64,000 nucleotides of DNA from Plantago major (taxonomy: Eukaryota; Streptophyta; Magnoliopsida; Lamiales; Plantaginaceae): the NCBI GenBank assembly GCA_026545765.1, contig CM048839.1, positions 48,964,677-49,028,676 of the forward strand, read 5' to 3'. The position numbers and the translations under genes were made by a program. Each line of letters begins with the position of its first letter. Position 1 is the stretch's first letter. Shown one piece after another: positions 35,490 through 47,119 of the stretch. The notes below the pieces were generated by a model that was given only the letters and a program-made list of their open reading frames with translations, did no database searches and was not told the origin of the DNA.

Positions 35490-37440
35490 GGAAGGAACAC
35501 TGAGGGAAGGAGATATCTGAGCGATGGTCACACAGCAAGCCCATCCTCTGATGAAGGAAGAGACGTTCCATCCAGAAGAGTCCATGATGTTCCTGAGAAT
35601 GCTGCACCAGAGAATCATGGAGAGGAGGCCGTGCAAGTTCCTCCGGTAGGAACACAAGGTACTCCTCCAGGTCAGCATTTTACCATGCCTGATGGTCGTA
35701 TAGTCTGCACTAGTGATTTCGTATTGAATGAGAATCAATTTGGTAGACTGCTTACAATAATCCAAGGTTGTCTGGGGTCTAACAATGTCCAACCGCAACA
35801 AGTCACTCCTCCAGTGGCTAATCTGGGGCAAGCTGAGCCCGCTCTATCAAGGAACGAACAGCGTCCGATCCAGCAGAGGTTGGGGAATCGGCAACCACAA
35901 GAGGACTTGCGGAATCTCTTGGACAGGAGAGCCTCTACTTCTTAGGTGCAACGTGAAGGAAGTCCGAACGGGCAGAGAGCACGTCAGGAAGACGGAAACA
36001 GGCAACCTAGAGCTCTGCAACAGATACCTCCACGAGCTAGAGATCATGTAGCGGAAACCATTCCCCTGGTCCATATGGATGAACTCCCAGCGGATGTAGC
36101 ATTCCATCCAAGGACGGGAGAGATGATGAATGTGGAAGAAATCTATGCTCAACAAAAGGCCTTGGAAGCTCAGATTCTCCATCTCGGACGTTTGGTGAAA
36201 GATCATGAGTAGATAACTACTAGTGCACCAAACCCCTTATGTGATGATATCATGAAAGAAAAGGAAAGAAACAAGAATTCGGATGAAGTGACCTCGAACT
36301 TGGAGTACTACTACGGAGACACTTGTCCTGTGGGCCACTTGACAAGGTACAACAGCAAGATGGACTCCAAAGGGATGAGTGATAATACAAAGGCTCTCAC
36401 CTTCTCATCCACTCTCTTTTGAATAGCCATGGATTGGTACACTGCGTTGCCAAACAAGTCAGTAAAGTCCTATGCGGACCTCTCTTCCAAGTTCCTGAGA
36501 AGATTTGGAAATTCAAAAAGAAAGAAACGGACTGTGGAGTACCTGGCGGAAGTTATACAAAAAGAACAGGAGGATCTTAGGACTTTCCTAGATCGTTTCA
36601 ATGTGGAGGTCCTCCGAGTTGAGTCTCACAGTATTAAAGAACGGGCCTGTCACCTGTATGCTAATACTTACAACGGAGAACTCCGAAGGAAACTCTCTAG
36701 CCAGGAAGTAAAGAGTGAAAAGCATCTGGATGATATTTGTGAGGACGTGATGTACGGAGAAGAGTACAGAAGAAACGTTCCAGTGAGAGCTGGATCCAAG
36801 AAAGGGAAGGAGCCAATAAAGCAAGAGCAACGCCACGGAAGGTTCGATCCGAGGAAGGAATACAAAGATAAAGGTTTCAACAAGGAAAGGAGTATGCCAA
36901 GAAGGTATTCGGATTATACCCGTCTCAATAGGCCGAGATCCGACATCTTGGCCACCATTATTGAGAAAAAAATGGATGTTCAATGGCCAAAGCCATCTCG
37001 CCATCATCAAAAGAACAATAATGCAAAAGGGTATTGCAAATTTCATAAGAGCTCTGGTCATGAGACTGACAATTGCATTCAACTGAAAATCGAGGTTGAG
37101 CATTTAATAAGAGGAGGAAAGTTGAAGGAGCACGTCTATACAGACGAACCTTCTAGGCATGATAGAATGGAATAGAGAAGGGAAGACAGGGCAGCGGAGC
37201 CGCAACCCCGTCCGCTATCACTACCCCCTCCACCGATCAATCATCCATCTCAAATAGATCATCACTAGTACGAGTACGATGATGATATTGAAATGGAGAA
37301 TCGTCCATATAGTGGAGTGATCAACACCATAGCAGGGGGTCCAGCCGGAGGTGATAGCAGGAATGTAAGGGAACGGACAGCCCAGAATCTGCGGAACAAT
37401 GATAGATCCTACGCTACTCTGGTGATCCGGGGGGACTAAC
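35490..37440 (+). pseudogene. Gypsy gag
   Basis: One frame can be followed from about 35500 to 37440 through stops at 35943, 36210, 36420 and 37173. The middle part has the retrotransposon gag core: MDWYTALP near 36429, SYADLSSKFLRRF, and QEDLRTFLDRFN with upstream Lys/Glu residues. The C-terminal part has KGYCKFHKSSGHETDNC near 37030, a zinc-knuckle-like C-x2-H-x4-H-x4-C variant typical of Tat gag. The start codon is not certain; ATG at 35383 meets a stop after four codons. Confidence 0.8.
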
Positions 37441-37499
37441 ACTATCTCCTTCGATAATAGTGAGATTCCCCTTCCTACGGCAGGAGGCGAGGACCTGGA

Positions 37500-38090
37500 T
37501 GATCCGGATGTTCCACTGGTGGTTTCCTTAGCCATAGCCACCTATCGAGTAAACAAGATCCTGGTAGACACAGGGAGTTCCTCGAACATCATTGCCAAAA
37601 GAACAATCGATCAGATGAATTTGGGAAGAATTCAATCTGAGAGAGTTAATAGCTCCATATTAGGATTTGGAGGAGGTACTGTCCGTCCTTTAGGAAGCAT
37701 CATGCTTCATGTGTCGTTGGGTACACATCCCGCGAGAGTGACACAGCCAGTCCGTTTCATAGTGGTAAATCGAACCTTCGATTATAACGCCATTTTTGGT
37801 CGTCCAGGGCTCAATTAGTTCCGAGCTATATCTTCTACCCTCCACAACAGAATGAAGTTTCCAACTCCCTACGGAGTTGGAGAAGAAGTGGGAAACATCC
37901 GAGAAGCTTGGGAGTGTTACATCATGTCTACTAGGAGAGCATCCGCTCCTATATTAGCAGTCTCTAACCTCCGATCCGCAGGTTGTCCTCCCTCCGAAGA
38001 AAGAGAATCCCAACATTGGAGTAGGGAGTCAGAAGGACAAGTTTCCCAAAACCACACGGATCGAACCTCAGGAAACTCTCATGGATGTTG
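37500..38090 (+). pseudogene. Gypsy protease
   Basis: A +1 frame relative to gag encodes an aspartic protease with the active-site triad VDTGSSSNI near 37563 and the C-terminal FDYNAIFGRPGLN near 37800, followed by TAG. The downstream linker peptides reach the reverse transcriptase start. It would process the polyprotein. Confidence 0.8.
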
Positions 38091-38975
38091 AACTTGTCAT
38101 TGGAAGCCCGGACAAGAAGACTAAAATTGGAACAGAGATGAGTCCAGAAGTGGAAATGAAGCTCATCGCTTGTCTCCGAGACAATAGAGATGTCTTCGCC
38201 TGGAGCACTGACAATCTCAAGGGAATAGATCTGAGGGTCGTTGTTCACCGTCTGAACATGGATCCATCGATCAAGTATATCCGCCAGAAAAGAAAAGACT
38301 CTGGTCCACTCGAGGATGTAATCATAGCTGCGGAAGTTGACCGGCTCGTGAAGGCTGGACATATTGAAGAAGTCCGTTATTCCGATTGGGTTTGTAACGT
38401 TGTCCTAGTTGAGAAATCACCGGGTAAATGGCGGATGTGCAATGATTTCACAAGGCTGAATAAGTTTTGCCCAAAGGATCCATACCCGTAACCACAGATT
38501 GACCAATTGGTTGACTCCACAGCCGGATGTGCGTTACTGAGTTTTATGGACGCATATCAGGGCTTTTACCAGATTCGGATGGCCAAGGAGGATATTAAGA
38601 AAACAGCTTTCTTTGCTACAGGAGGGGTGTACTGCTTTAAAGTGATGCCCTTCGGACTGAAAAACGCAGGAGCTACTTACCAACGGCTGGTAAATCAAAT
38701 GTTCAAACAGGAAATTAGCAAAACCATACAGGTGTACGTGGATGATATGCTCGTTAAAAGCAAAACCGAGGAACAACATATAGAGCACTTGAACAAATGC
38801 TTTGCTATCCTTAGGAAGTACGGAATGAAGCTCAATCCGAAAAAGTGCACCTTCGGAGTCAAAGGCGGGAAGTTCCTAGGTTATATGGTCACGGAAAGGG
38901 GGATAAGTGCTAATCCCGAGAAGATAAAAGCCATCCTAGATCTTCCCCAACCAAAGAACATCAACGAGGTCCTTG
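38081..38975 (+). pseudogene. Gypsy reverse transcriptase, 3' part deleted
   Basis: It begins with a Tat-like DVFAWSTDNLKGID near 38190, then VVLVEKSPGKWRMCNDFTRL, SFMDAYQGFYQIRM (first catalytic Asp), MPFGLKNAGATYQRLVN and the catalytic QVYVDDMLVKSK near 38730, and ends in the thumb at PQPKNINEV. TAA at 38489 interrupts the frame. Directly after NINEV the sequence continues as LGKPDQSGRLSKW, which normally belongs to the end of the first RNase H, so the connection and most of the retroviral RNase H are missing. Confidence 0.9.
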
Positions 38976-39915
38976 GAAAGCCTGACCAATCCGGACGACT
39001 CTCTAAGTGGGCAATTGAGTTGAGCGAATACGACATTAGCTATCAGGCTCCGACAGCCAATAAAGCTCAACTTATTGATGACTTCCTAGCGGAGTACCCT
39101 AAATCAGAGTCATGGAAAGTCACGGATAAGCAGGCATTCGAGTGCTTGATCACCAGGCAGATCAAACATAAGTCAGTTCCGCCAAAGATCAACCCGGATA
39201 ACTTTGAAGATGCTCAATTCATTAATCAATCTCGGACTCCATCATGGGAGGAAACTCGGGTCAACCACATGTTCCTCCTTGATAATATCTCAAACGAATC
39301 GAAAACTGATAACTCCGACCAGGATACTCAGAAAGAGGAGGAACAAAGGTTAAAGATTCAGGGGCCCGTAAGAGATCCCAAGCCAAGGAACAGCCCACCG
39401 ATGTTTGGACATTGGAAGTGGATGGTTCATCCACCAGAAGAGTGGGAGGCATTGGAATCTACCTTAAAAGCCCTGATGGAGCGGAACTCGACTATGCAAT
39501 ATCTTTGGACTTCAAGGTTACAAACAATGAAGCTGAATATGAAGCGTTGTTGGTTGGACTACGTATAGCCAAGTCTCTACAAGCCCGGAAACTCAAAGCT
39601 TACATGGATTCACAGTTGGTTGAAACCCAGTTTTCTGGTGCTTTCGCCACAAAAGGCCCTTCAATGATCAAATATCTTGAGCTACTGAAGCAAGAAGTGA
39701 GTTTCTTTGAGGAGTTTACCCTGAAAAAATTTGATAGGGAATGGAATGAAAGAGCGGACATTTTGGCAAAGTATGTGTCCGCAACAGCTGCTTTGGACAC
39801 AAGAAGAGTCATTTTACTCACAATTAGGAACTCATCCGTCATGAGTCCTACTCCGACCATTATGGTCATTGGAACAGAGAGAAATTGGATGACTGATATC
39901 TTTAGTTACCTCTAG
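38976..39915 (+). pseudogene. Gypsy RNase H region: tail of first RNase H and second (archaeal-type) RNase H
   Basis: The tail of the first RNase H (AIELSEYDISYQAP, DFLAEY) is followed by a spacer and then a second RNase H starting LEVDGSSTRR near 39410. That one has the catalytic Asp of VDGSS, NNEAEYEALLVGL with its Glu, YMDSQLV with Asp and a C-terminal Asp region (ERADILAKY). A second RNase H is known as a feature of Tat elements. A frame change lies between the two. Confidence 0.85.
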
Positions 39916-39949
39916 GACGGATCACTACCTACCGATCCGAAGGAGTCAA

Positions 39950-41085
39950 GGAGCGTACAGTGCCGAGCAAACAGGTATTTCATACTTGGAGAGGATTTGT
40001 ATAAGAAATCCTTCACTGGAACCCATATGATATGTTTGGACCCACAAGAAGCAAGGACAGTGCTTGAGGAAATTCACAGTGGAAGCTGCGGAAGTCATTC
40101 TGGTGGGCGGACTCTTGCTCAAAAGATTATCCGACAAGGTTACTACTGGCCTACCATTGACAAAGACTCTGCAGGCTTTGCCCGGAACTGTACTGATTGT
40201 CAGTATTATGCAAACATCCCCCATCGTCCGACACACCCAATGATTCCGTCAGTAATAGCTTGCCCGTTTGATCAATGGGGCATTGATATTGTCGGACCTT
40301 TCCCGAGAGGCACTCAACATAAGAGGTTCTTAATTGTAGCTGTGGAATATTTCACCAAATGGGTAGAAGCAGAGGCGGTGGCCACTATCACGGAAAGCCG
40401 TGTGTTGATCTTCATTTGGAAGAACATCATCTGTCTCGGATAATGGTGCTCAATTTTCGGGCAACAGACTTAAGGAATGGCTGGCTTCCTTCAAAATTGA
40501 GCAACGTTCCACATCTGTGGGATATCCACAGGCTAACGGACAGGCAGAGTCCACGAACAAAACAATTGTCAAGATCCTGGAGAAACGATTAAGGACCTCT
40601 CAGGATAGTTGGGCGGATGACCTAGATGGTGTACTCTGGGCTCATCGCACCACAGCACGGACTGCAACTAGGGAGACTCCTTTTGCCCTGGTTTATGGCA
40701 CATAAGCAGTCATACCAGCAGAGATTGCGGTCGAAACAATGAGGATCCAAGAGTTTCATGATTCCGCCAATCAGGAAGCTCGGATCTATGACTTGGACAT
40801 GCAAGATCAGAAGAGGACAGAGGCATTGGCTAATATCCATAGATATCACGCAACTGCAGCCCAGGCCTACAACAAGAATATTCAAGCTAAAGATTTACTG
40901 GTCGGAGACCTAGTGCGCCACAGAGCTGATATCTTGAGCAATGTTGGGAAACTCAAACCTAAGTGGGAAGGACCTTACAAGATCATCGGAGCTAGAGTGA
41001 ATGGAAGTTATGAGTTGGAAGATGAGCACGGACGCCCACTCAAGCGTACCTGGAATGCTAGGAACCTTCAAAAGTTCTACGCTTA
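39950..41085 (+). pseudogene. Gypsy integrase
   Basis: The zinc-binding HHCC region (LEEIHSGSCGSHSGGRTLAQ ... CTDCQ) is followed by WGIDIVGPFPRG (first Asp) and YFTKWVEAEAV. A frameshift near 40436 precedes DNGAQFSG (second Asp), then GYPQANGQAESTNK with the catalytic Glu. TAA at 40703 replaces the Glu codon usual in YGTEAVIP. The C-terminal chromo-like GDLVRHRAD, LKPKWEGPYKI and NARNLQKFY end at TAG 41084. Disabled by point lesions only. Confidence 0.9.
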
Positions 41086-42448
41086 GGGTTTATTACGCGA
41101 AACTCCGTCAATTATATTTTTGTTACTCTTTTGTCATTGGACACGCAGCCCACAAGTTGTAATTGAATTTACGGCAAATCAATACAACTTTCATCTTCCG
41201 ATTCAAAACGAAATTTGATTATTTACATGGCAAAGAGACTCTATCAACAATCATGTTTGTACAGTGAACAAAAATGCACATAATCCCCTTTGTACATGTT
41301 ACGATCCGATATATCTATTCGGATCCATACAACATCTACACTACAATGGAAAAGTCTGTCATATTCTCCGAGATATGCCATAACTTCACGAAGGGACTCT
41401 CAAGCAAAGGGACCCTCCGCACCCCAACAGCATCAATCCTTCCATAAACAACGAGTAGTGGGATGTACCTGTAACACGGAAAAATCAAGCATCAGTCTCC
41501 GGACATTAAGATTCTTCAAAACTCCCATTCGTTCGAATGCAAACACAGATCTGACACATTGATCGTATCACGACCCACCCGCCAGTAGCTCCTCGGACAG
41601 GACAAGCTCCTACCGGGTGGATCATGCATACGACCGATGGGATCGCCTGTCGGTTTACTCCTCAGATCGGAACATTTTCCAAGATCTGTGTTTCCTAACA
41701 ACAGATCTCGAGCAATCCATCCCTCTAGGTCCACGCCACTCTCAAACTCAAGGCATCATGTACTGATGTGAGAGTGGACGGGAGTCTCGAGGGGGAGACT
41801 GGTCAAGAAACCATCTTCCTTTTACGCCTATTTAATGGTGCCAGATGAATTCGAGCTTAAGAAAGAAGAAAGAAATTTTCAACATAATGGAGATTAGAAT
41901 CGGAATTGTACGGTCAATGCAGTTGGGAACTCGGGTATTTATAGATATGACGAACCAATCAGCGTCCGCCACGTGAGAAGATTGACGTCGATGATGGGCT
42001 TGGGCCATCTGTCTAGGCCAAACAGTGTTGGATCATTTGGGTTTACCCCATCTGGTCATATTGAGCCCATGTTTGTAACTTTTCTATAAAAGTATCCGAG
42101 CATACACTCATCGACAAGTCCGACAAACTTCATTTGCGGAAACACTCGAAGGTTAAGCCTATCGAGTAGACCGAAGATCAGCAAGTTGATGATTTGTCGT
42201 CTTAAATCAAAGTTGCTCAAAATGATCCGAGCTTGCAAGAGTTGTATATTTATGCAATCTACTAAAACTACGCATATTGTGACGGGTCAAAGAAGTATAG
42301 AAAATAAAGCATTGACATATCAGAAAAAATGATATTGTACTGACAATACTATTACAGGCCAAGAGAAATTTAATGTACTTGGCATCCGTGCCATCAAAAT
42401 ATAAGAATTCAGTTGGTTACAGAATTTCTACGGGGCATACCCCAGACT
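41086..42448. other. Non-coding spacer between pol and the antisense gene
   Basis: It contains no supported coding sequence. TATTTATAG-type sequence at 41936-41944 (minus TATA-like) and short repeats are present. Confidence 0.4.
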
Positions 42449-42450
42449 TC

Positions 42451-45366
42451 TCATTGAGGAGGAGGCTGGCTTGGACCGACTTCATTGGTTCCAGGCGGAT
42501 TGGCGGTGGACGGATTAGCAGTTGTGGCCTCCGCGCGGGACTCGTCAATGGCATCGAAGGATGCCTTTATGCTCTCAAATAAGTTATAGTCTGCGTCACG
42601 GCCAATGATCCGGAAGGGCATATGGTACCACTTCTTCAAGAAGTTTAGGTAGTTCTTGAAAGGCATGAAGCAGACCTTCTCCAGAGCCTTCGGAACACAT
42701 TCAGGAAGAAAAAGGCCTGTCGTTGTTGATCTCAATATCACCTTCATCGGTGACCACCTCCGCGAACTCACAGGCCGCCAACTGCTCGTCAGGAACAACC
42801 TCCACTGGAATCTCCACTCCATTATCAACCGCGGATGGATCCAATCCTTCCTTCCTCCAATCGAAGTTCGGAGGCACCAACCCCTTCGCGTGTAGTTGGC
42901 CAATGGCGGATGAGAACCCCTCCAGGCGGAGAGCATCAGCTTTGTCCGCCATGAAGAACTTGAACGAGTCCGACTTCATGAAGTCCTTCACAGCTTGGAG
43001 CCGAGCGAACTGGAGATCTTCAAGGAGAGAATCCTTAGACTCCAGGAACAACTTCATTGCCCCATCAATGAAGTGCTCCTGCCACTCCAAGTCCGCCTTT
43101 GTCTAGTCCCAGTTGGCGTTCAGCTTAGTGATGACCGTATCCTTCTTCTCCGACTTGGCCTCCACCTGCTTCACCTTATCTGCCTCCTCCACCGCTGCAG
43201 CCACCGCCTTATGCAGATCCTCTTCAATGGTGGCCCGTTCACTGGCCTTCCACTGCATAGCCCTGATCATGCATCCGAGCTACAAGAGATCCGAGTAATT
43301 AGAAGTTATATTCTCAAACATCATTGAGATACTACAAACATAAGGAAATCACTTACCCTTTGATGCAACTCATGGATCTCTCCGACCCTTTCAACCTCGG
43401 GGATCCTTCAACTCCGTTCATACTCCGCATCAATGGCCGCTTGGTCGGATAACGGAAGGATGGCAGAAAATAGCTGCCTCTTCGATGCAGGAGCGACATC
43501 CGAGGTTGCATTCCTTTTCCTACCAGAAACGATGGCATCCCGTATCAGCACGTCCCGAGGAGGTGCGGATGCAGCAGAACCGCCAGGCCCAGAGGTCCTC
43601 GGAGCAGCAGAAGTTGGTGGCCTTGGAGCAGCAACACTCCAGGTAGCGGGAGCTTTGCCTTTTTCAGGCACCTCCAAGGTTTGCGGATCCTCACCCGCCT
43701 TCTTCCGCCTTTCCTCCTCTGCAGCAAACAAGGTTGCATTCTTAGGGTCCGCCATAGGTAGACCCGCGGAAGTGTTTATGATTTTGGCCCTCTGGCCAGT
43801 GGCTAGCTCAAGAGCTTTTTGCTGCTTCTTCTTCTCTCGGAGGGTCGACATGATGTATTCGAACCAGTAAGCTGCGGAAGGAACAAACGATGTCAGATAC
43901 GGATCTATAAAACTACGAATAGCGGACAATGGTAGAACAATCATAACACGAGTCCTAATTTAAAAATCCTCCGACCTCAACGACGCTACCATCAAGACAA
44001 TACGGCGGTGACAGATCAGGCCGTTAAACGGATACGTCGGTGGATTGTTTTTCTTGTGGATTTCGGCCACCCACGGAACCACATTTTTGGGAAGAGGGCG
44101 CCAGTCCAGAATACTTTCCCTTAAAAACTTTGTGGGAAACCCCCACTACTCTCGTCTCCTCACAGACTCTCCAGACTTCAAAGCCATCCGCACGAAGATG
44201 TATTTTTCCCACCATTTCGATCCGAGCGAGGAAATGGGATCGGAAATGAAGTTGTATGACTTCCTATTTACAAACGTATAGAAGAGGGGATTCTCCGGAC
44301 TAAAAGTTACATTGAACAACTGCCGGAAGTTTTCAAAATTTGCAGGTTGCCCATTCTTCGCGCAGAAGACCGCAAAACAAATAAGGTTTCCCAAAGATTT
44401 AGGGATAACCTGGCTCGGACCAATCCCGATGTGATTCAGGATATGCTTAAACTCGGACACAATGGGAATCTTCCATCCACAGGAGAAGGCCGCTTCATGC
44501 ACGCACATATATCCCGCTGGCGGATTGTAGAAGGTGTGCCCTGGCTCTGGAACCATAATTTCGACGAACTCGGAAAGTTCCCACTTCCGCCTCCACTCCA
44601 GAATATCTTCAGGCTTCACCTTGGACGAACAGGTGGGAAGCAAACCATCCGCATTAAGTTCACCATACGGGTCCGCGATTATGACAGCAGACGCAGGACG
44701 AGGGAATTTAGAACACGCCGCCTGAGCTCCGCGACCCGCAGCCAGTGGCGGATTAAGTTGAGCGGGCACTCTAGGGTGCAAAACAATCCGGCGATTGTTC
44801 CGCCCAGAGCGTCCCCGCGGACGGGCAGCTTGAGAGGCTTCCTCCTCATCCACTTCTTCTTCTTCTTCCTCTTCCTATTCTTCTCCTTCTTCCTCCTCTT
44901 CTTCTCCAACTTCGTGTCTCCTGGATGTACTTGGATTGGTCGGACCTGTTTCCATCACAACACGGTCCTCCTCCCCAGCCTCGAACATCTCTATATCATC
45001 CGCCTCACGATCAGTGTCGCCTCCTTGTTCTGTCCGAGGCACACTCCTACCAGCAGGCATGCCACCACTGCTAATGGTCCGGGATTGAACCCGTACCCTT
45101 GTTCTCGCAACATTCGTCCGGCTACTCACAGCTTCATTCCGAGTAGTGGCAGTGCCACGGGCCCCATGCCCAGCATCTGAGTCTTCAGAAGAGACGGCCT
45201 CCACAACGTCCGCGTTGCATACCTCCGCAGGAAGTCTGTTCTACGGAATCTCCAACTCCGGGTGGTCTGACACGGATGAGGTTACCGTAACAGACTCGGA
45301 CCCTTGGATTATTCCGTCATCATAGTCTTGAACTTCGTCTTAGTTCTGACTATCGCTCCCAGACAT
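42451..45366 (-). pseudogene. Antisense gene of the Gypsy/Tat element (Transposase_28-like domain)
   Basis: It starts with ATG at 45366 (minus), one base after a splice acceptor. The N-terminal part is Ser/Glu-rich and acidic (poly-Glu near 44840-44910). Then comes a conserved block: FYNPPAGYMCVHEAAFSCGW and the following LNHIGIGPSQV (about 44350-44545), which matches the 'putative gypsy-type transposon' domain (Pfam Transposase_28). Likely introns are at 43989-43872 and 43356-43280. The distal exons encode an Ala/Pro-rich and Lys-rich segment, then a helical region (about 43100-42720) and a C-terminal tail to 42451. Stops at several positions fit CAG/CGA/GAG changes, and a frameshift lies near 42715. 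Extra antisense genes are known in Tat elements; function is unknown. Confidence 0.75.
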
Positions 45367-45367
45367 C

Positions 45368-45825
45368 CTAGGGCACAAGGAAACGGATCAGAAAATGATG
45401 TTGTGGTCGTCCGAGAGTTCGTTTATGTATCTTATTAAGTCCAATTGTCCGAAGACATCCTACCTACTGGCACCTAACTTGTCGCACAAGACCGTGCCAC
45501 AAGGGAATTCTATATGCCAATTGGCACTGTTATCTACCACACGAGGCAAGGCAATAAGGATCTCAACAAACCTACTGGCGCTATAATCAACCATACATGG
45601 CACATTTACAGGGCCAATCTACAAGTCATATCTACAAATTGGTACCATAATTCAACTACAGAAAGCATGTAATACTAGAGTCACAAAAACTCAACATACG
45701 ACACATTACTTGGCAAAGAACACCCTATCGATACAGCATACGAGCATGGAAATTCAACAAAGCATACATGCATCCACGAAAGAAGAACAATTAGTCAGAA
45801 TTTAGAGAGGACCAGATTTACTTAC
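45368..45825 (-). other. Leader intron of the antisense gene
   Basis: A strong donor (CAA|GTAAGT, 45825) and a strong acceptor (TTTCCTTGTGCCCTAG, ending 45368) define a 458 bp intron that would end one base before the ATG of the antisense gene. Confidence 0.55.
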
Positions 45826-46012
45826 TTGTTAAGGCAGTTTCAAGAAGAAAGGACGGACCACAAAGCCTTGCTTGCTCTCTGAAAGTGACTTGCACGGAAG
45901 CTCTGATTGCTCACTGGAAACTTTGATTGCTCGGAAGTTTGTTATTTGCTCGGGTTGCTTAAGATTGCTCTGGATTCGAATTGGTTAAAGTGTGACAATG
46001 ACAGATCTGGTG

Positions 46013-46026
46013 AACTATTTATAGAG
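46013..46026 (-). promoter_or_regulatory. TATA box for the antisense gene
   Basis: On the minus strand CTCTATAAATAGTT gives a good plant TATA box about 190 bp upstream of the leader-intron donor. Confidence 0.55.
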
Positions 46027-46570
46027 GGATAGTTGGGGAAGACGAAGCGTCACATCACTTAGCTTTTAAACCCAGCTGTTGATCATTTCAATTCAACGGT
46101 CGCATCGGTTCACAGGTGGTGAAATTACATTGCACCCCATTAAATTTATTTTGGAAATTCTCCACTATCTCGGGATCCTCACTCATGGGCTGGACGGACG
46201 ACTTATTGGGCCTCTTGGATCACTATTCATCGGCCCAGGTGAACCATTTCACATATCCAGCCCAACGGATTGCTTCCTACACACTCTTCCACGAGAGACT
46301 TCTTTAAATCCTAAAACCGTACTCGGATCTCGATATATCTCGGATACAAATACCTTTTCCTTCTACAGTCCGGGATTTTTTCTATCTCGGACTGTAGAAA
46401 GAAGGGGGGGGGGGGGAGGGAGATATATTAAATTCCTGAAACACGAATACGGATTTTTAGTACGAAAAGAAGGGATTTTTCCCTCACATTTAATGATTCG
46501 GACACGCTCCTAAAACACACTTGTTCTTCTACTTATAGTTCCACAACTATCTTATACTAAGATATTTGGA
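46027..46570. other. Region between antisense promoter and 3' LTR
   Basis: No coding signal. It contains a G-run at 46406-46417. Confidence 0.4.
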
Positions 46571-46582
46571 AACTAGGGGGAC
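46571..46582 (+). promoter_or_regulatory. Polypurine tract of the Gypsy element
   Basis: AACTAGGGGGAC a few bases before the 3' LTR. Confidence 0.65.
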
Positions 46583-46588
46583 ATATAT

Positions 46589-47119
46589 TGATACGGATAT
46601 ATGTCCAATCCGTTAAGGGCGCCATAGAGCGTGTCCTAGAGCGCATCAAGGCTAGAACGGCCAAATTCAGTACTTGTCCGACCTTGGAAAGTCCGCCTTA
46701 AGGAAACCCTTCCTGGTCAACCAGTACACTCAGGTCAATACACCTTTTCAGCTAGCCCGACCTAGCTGGGGGCACGACCTCAGAACTCAACAAAGGATCA
46801 TATATCCGACATTGTCAGGATGACAAACGGACCGGACGAGATAAACTCGGACGCCACCTTAACAATAAGACCAAACGTATATATGGGAACCTCCAAGACA
46901 CTTTCGAGTAGCTTGTGTCTCGGACCGTCACTGAGTTACCTAGGAATAGACCAACTCGACGGAGCTCGGATCATTCTAAAGGTCTCACACGGACCCATCA
47001 GCGAGAATAGTACTATGAGAGGTAAAAGAACCAATCTACCCTCCCAGACCCATCTAATGGTGTTGGACTCCCACATACTATTGGGCCATGAGCCAAGAGA
47101 GCATTGTTGTCCAAATCAT
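46589..47119 (+). repeat. Truncated 3' LTR of the Gypsy element
   Basis: It matches 5' LTR positions 34444 to about 34975 and then stops at CCAAATC-TGA. It therefore lacks the TATA box and the remaining ~350 bp. Confidence 0.9.

Larger units (their letters stand above)
34444..47119 (+). mobile_element. Gypsy LTR retrotransposon, Tat lineage, truncated at its 3' end
   Basis: The 5' LTR (34444-35325) and a partial 3' LTR (46589-47119) flank gag, protease, reverse transcriptase, a second RNase H, integrase and an antisense gene. The internal primer-site sequence, domain order, extra RNase H and antisense Transposase_28-type gene point to the Tat lineage. I count about 29 mismatches over roughly 530 bp of shared LTR (about 5%). 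The 3' LTR stops abruptly and LINE sequence resumes, so the 3' target duplication is lost. Confidence 0.92.

Noticed and set aside
44347-45180. 277-residue plus-strand frame
   Set aside because: It lies exactly opposite the Gypsy antisense gene, whose minus-strand frame has the conserved domain; the poly-Glu codons appear as poly-Phe here.
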